This document shows positions 13,113 to 15,142 of a stretch of 15,142 nt of DNA, piece by piece. The stretch spans positions 1-15,142 of the forward strand of contig SLRW01000007.1 of the NCBI GenBank assembly GCA_007130745.1. The letters run 5' to 3'. Under the pieces are notes generated by a model. The model did not search any database, had not been told where the DNA came from, and saw only the letters and a program-made list of their open reading frames with translations. Made by a program: the position numbers and the translations under genes. The DNA is from Gammaproteobacteria bacterium (GTDB taxonomy: Bacteria > Pseudomonadota > Gammaproteobacteria > UBA5335 > SLRW01). Position 1 is the first letter of the stretch. Each line of letters opens with the position of its first letter.

Positions 13113-14189
13113 ATGTCAGATCAGGTACTGAACAATCTTAATGTTGAAGCCCAGGACGTGCTGGTCACTCCGGAGCAACTCAAGGATGAATTGCCGCTGG
13201 GCGAAAGCGGTGTGCGCACGGTGGTAGAAGGGCGGCGGACGCTGCAACGGATTCTGGATCGCCAGGATCCGCGCCTGTTTGTGGTGCTTGGTCCGTGTTC
13301 GATCCATGACGTAAAAGCCGCGCGTGAATACGCCGAACGGCTGCAGGGGCTGGCCCGCGAAGTGCAGGAAACCCTGGTGGTTGTAATGCGTGTGTATTTT
13401 GAAAAACCGCGCACCACCGTGGGCTGGAAAGGGCTGATCAACGATCCGCGACTGGATGACAGCTTCCGGGTCGATGAGGGGTTGCGGCTGGCGCGGGAGT
13501 TGTTGAGAGACCTGGCCGATATGGGGTTAGCCACCGGGACTGAGGCGCTGGACCCGATTGTGCCGCAGTACCTCTCTGATCTTATTTCATGGTCTGCGAT
13601 TGGTGCACGCACAACTGAATCCCAGACCCACCGTGAAATGGCCAGTGGCCTGTCCATGCCGGTAGGCTTCAAGAATGGCACGGACGGGAGTCTGGATGTG
13701 GCGGTGAATGCGCTGTTGTCGGCGGCACGCCCGCATAATTTTCTGGGCATTAACCAGGAAGGCCAGTGCGCCGTGGTGCGTACCCGGGGTAATGCCTACG
13801 GGCATGTGATTCTGCGCGGCGGCAAGCAGCCCAATTATGATTCGGTCAGCGTGGCGCTATGCGAAAAGGCGCTTCGTGAAGCAGGGCTGCCGGATAATAT
13901 CGTGATTGATTGCAGTCACGCCAATTCCGGTAAAGACCCGGCCTTGCAGCCGCTGGTGGCGGAAAATGTGGCCAACCAGATCGTGGAGGGCAACCGCTCC
14001 ATTGTGGGCCTGATGCTGGAAAGCAACCTCGGTTGGGGTAACCAGAAACTTTCGGAGGATCTCGCGGCCATGGATTACGGCGTATCGATCACCGACGCCT
14101 GCATGGACTGGGCGACCACCGAGAAAGTGCTGCGTGACTTGCATCAGCGCCTGAAGGGTGTGTTGCCGGCCCGGCTCGAGGCTGCCTGA
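13113..14189 (+). CDS. aroF: 3-deoxy-7-phosphoheptulonate synthase (DAHP synthase), class I, AroF-like
   Basis: The enzyme joins phosphoenolpyruvate and erythrose 4-phosphate to form DAHP, the first committed step of aromatic amino acid synthesis, in the cytoplasm. The 358-residue product matches the E. coli AroF/G/H group over its whole length. Substrate motifs are GPCSIHD, RVYFEKPRTTVGWKGLINDP with Lys98, GARTTESQTHREMASGL, and HVILRGGKQPNYD. The four metal ligands fall at the expected places: Cys62, His269, Glu303 and Asp328. It looks closer to the tyrosine-sensitive AroF than to AroG or AroH: SQTHREMASGLSMPVGFKNG and FLGINQEGQ are AroF-like, and Asn8, linked to tyrosine inhibition in E. 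coli AroF, is conserved. Tyrosine control is therefore inferred. The ATG at 13113 is chosen over an upstream frame extension because AGG lies 8 bases before it and AroF begins here. A hairpin overlaps its stop codon. Confidence 0.95.
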   Translation: MSDQVLNNLNVEAQDVLVTPEQLKDELPLGESGVRTVVEGRRTLQRILDRQDPRLFVVLGPCSIHDVKAAREYAERLQGLAREVQETLVVVMRVYFEKPRTTVGWKGLINDPRLDDSFRVDEGLRLARELLRDLADMGLATGTEALDPIVPQYLSDLISWSAIGARTTESQTHREMASGLSMPVGFKNGTDGSLDVAVNALLSAARPHNFLGINQEGQCAVVRTRGNAYGHVILRGGKQPNYDSVSVALCEKALREAGLPDNIVIDCSHANSGKDPALQPLVAENVANQIVEGNRSIVGLMLESNLGWGNQKLSEDLAAMDYGVSITDACMDWATTEKVLRDLHQRLKGVLPARLEAA

Positions 14190-14200
14190 GCCGGCATTTT
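14164..14200 (+). terminator. probable intrinsic terminator of aroF, overlapping the stop codon
   Basis: The right arm GAGCCGGCA (14188-14196) can pair with CCGGCTC (14171-14177, 10-base loop) or, further out, with TGCCGGC (14164-14170). TTTT follows at 14197-14200. The stop codon TGA (14187-14189) lies at the loop/right-arm junction. The T run is short, so termination may be incomplete. It would separate aroF from the convergent peptidase gene, whose stop is only 17 bp beyond the aroF stop. Confidence 0.5.
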
Positions 14201-14206
14201 CCCCGA

Positions 14207-15142
14207 TCAGCGTTTTTGTTTGCCGCCGCTATGTCCCGAATGGGGCAGGGCGGTGGCTTCGTCCAGTCGCGGATGATTGTCGCGAAAACGCTGCTGAAGC
14301 CCATTGCCGCGGTTTTCGTTATCGAGCTTGACCACGGTTTCGGTGACCGCATGAACTGCTGCGAGTACGTCACCGGTATGCCCGGTCTCCGAGATAGTGT
14401 GCATGTTGCGGATGGGGAAGCCCACGGAGGTCGCCACGCAATCGATGCTGGCCAGCACTCCGGCCATGCCATCGGTGCCGGTATCCACGCCACGTACATC
14501 TCGCTGCACGGGAATACTGTGTTCACGCGCGGCATCCTGAATCAGGCTGTTGAGCTGCTCACTGATGATGGAGCCGGCCGAGAGCGTAAAGCCCTTGCCC
14601 ATTTCCAGCGGGTTCATGCGCTTGCTGCCGATGTTGGGCGCAGCCACATAATCATGGTTCACATCCACGGCAATGATGGCATCCGGCCGCAGCTCGCCTG
14701 CCAGTACCCGGCTGCCAAAACGGCCGATTTCCTCGTAGCTGGCAAAGGCAAACATCACGCGCACATGTCTCGGTCCGCCGCGTTCGGCAATCAGCCGGGC
14801 AACCTCGGCGGTAACAAAACAACCCAGCCCGTTGTCCAGGTAGGCGCCATAGAAGGTGTCCGGGCTGAAGCCGCGTTTGATGGGGCGATTCAGGATCAGA
14901 GTGTCGCCCGGGCGTACACCCAGGTCTTCTACCTGTTGTTGCTTGTTTTCACCGTGGATCTGCAGTTCCACGTACAACTGCTCTTTCTTGATCCCCTTGG
15001 CGCCAGTGCGCACGGGTTCGTCAGCAAAGTGAATGGCGCCGATAGCTTCCACGGTGCCACCATCAATGGTGCGGTAACTACCGGGATTTTTCGGATCCTC
15101 GCTGAACAGGCGTACTTCATGACCAATAAGCGTCATGGGCAG
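14207..15142 (-). CDS. M42 family metallopeptidase (aminopeptidase), N-terminus outside window
   Basis: The frame stays open to the window edge (codons for Leu-Pro precede the first Met at 15136), so this is the C-terminal ~311 residues of a protein usually near 350-370. M42 peptidases are cytoplasmic di-metal aminopeptidases that form 12-mer tetrahedral shells and trim short peptides. Visible catalytic parts are the bridging metal ligand in AYLDNGLG, the general base and metal ligand pair in FASYEEIG, the metal Asp in IIAVDVNHD, and the final His region RNMHTISETGHTGD. The segment between the first metal motif and YLDNG contains the usual beta-barrel dimerisation domain (roughly the first 90 residues in view). 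The N-terminal HxD metal motif is expected just outside the window. The C-terminus has an unusual ~35-residue polar tail ending HSGHSGGKQKR, with three His residues and basic residues, beyond the usual end. It converges on aroF. Confidence 0.9.
   Translation of the reverse strand: MPMTLIGHEVRLFSEDPKNPGSYRTIDGGTVEAIGAIHFADEPVRTGAKGIKKEQLYVELQIHGENKQQQVEDLGVRPGDTLILNRPIKRGFSPDTFYGAYLDNGLGCFVTAEVARLIAERGGPRHVRVMFAFASYEEIGRFGSRVLAGELRPDAIIAVDVNHDYVAAPNIGSKRMNPLEMGKGFTLSAGSIISEQLNSLIQDAAREHSIPVQRDVRGVDTGTDGMAGVLASIDCVATSVGFPIRNMHTISETGHTGDVLAAVHAVTETVVKLDNENRGNGLQQRFRDNHPRLDEATALPHSGHSGGKQKR

Overview
This looks like an ordinary chromosomal stretch of a GC-rich gammaproteobacterium. The evidence is an E. 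coli-like cobalamin-dependent methionine synthase of 1233 residues, an AroF-type DAHP synthase, an RND efflux pump subunit and a small DUF1289 protein. A mannosyl-3-phosphoglycerate-phosphatase-like protein and the general gene style are compatible with a halophilic or marine lineage (Halomonas- or Ectothiorhodospira-like), but nothing here names the genus. I see no integrase, transposase, phage gene or CRISPR array.

Layout. Positions 1-554 hold the C-terminal end of an RND efflux permease. It is followed by a methionine-rich secreted protein (601-1152), a DUF1289 protein on the minus strand (1171-1374), a second secreted protein that is a clear paralogue of the first (1582-2136), an MFS exporter (2200-3444) and a membrane-anchored Mrr-type nuclease-fold protein (3522-4196). 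On the minus strand, 4247-5161 is a bile-acid:sodium-symporter-family permease. A tRNA-Glu(CTC) with its own promoter lies at 5333-5408. A TetR-type repressor (5465-6148, minus) sits beside a perfect 17-bp inverted repeat. metH fills 6270-9971 (minus). A divergent HAD protein with a damaged active site follows (10156-10977). Next comes a non-coding element bounded by 30-bp inverted repeats made of octamers (10974-11211), then a small unknown protein (11231-11656). An endonuclease/exonuclease/phosphatase-fold protein (minus) and a MAPEG membrane protein are divergently transcribed. The window ends with aroF and, convergent to it, an M42 aminopeptidase cut by the window edge.

How the genes relate. 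Most are unconnected housekeeping or accessory genes, and I do not see a multi-gene defence or biosynthetic system. The RND subunit, the two paralogous secreted proteins and the MFS exporter form a loose envelope/export neighbourhood. The most unusual points are: the inverted-repeat octamer element between the HAD gene and a small orphan gene; the loss of catalytic residues in three motifs of the HAD protein; the loss of the catalytic lysine position in the Mrr-type protein; the secreted paralogue pair; the very strong TetR operator with no obvious target beside it; and a strong hairpin in the aroF leader. No intergenic stretch exceeds 300 bases. The longest (10978-11230 and 1375-1581) are described as features.
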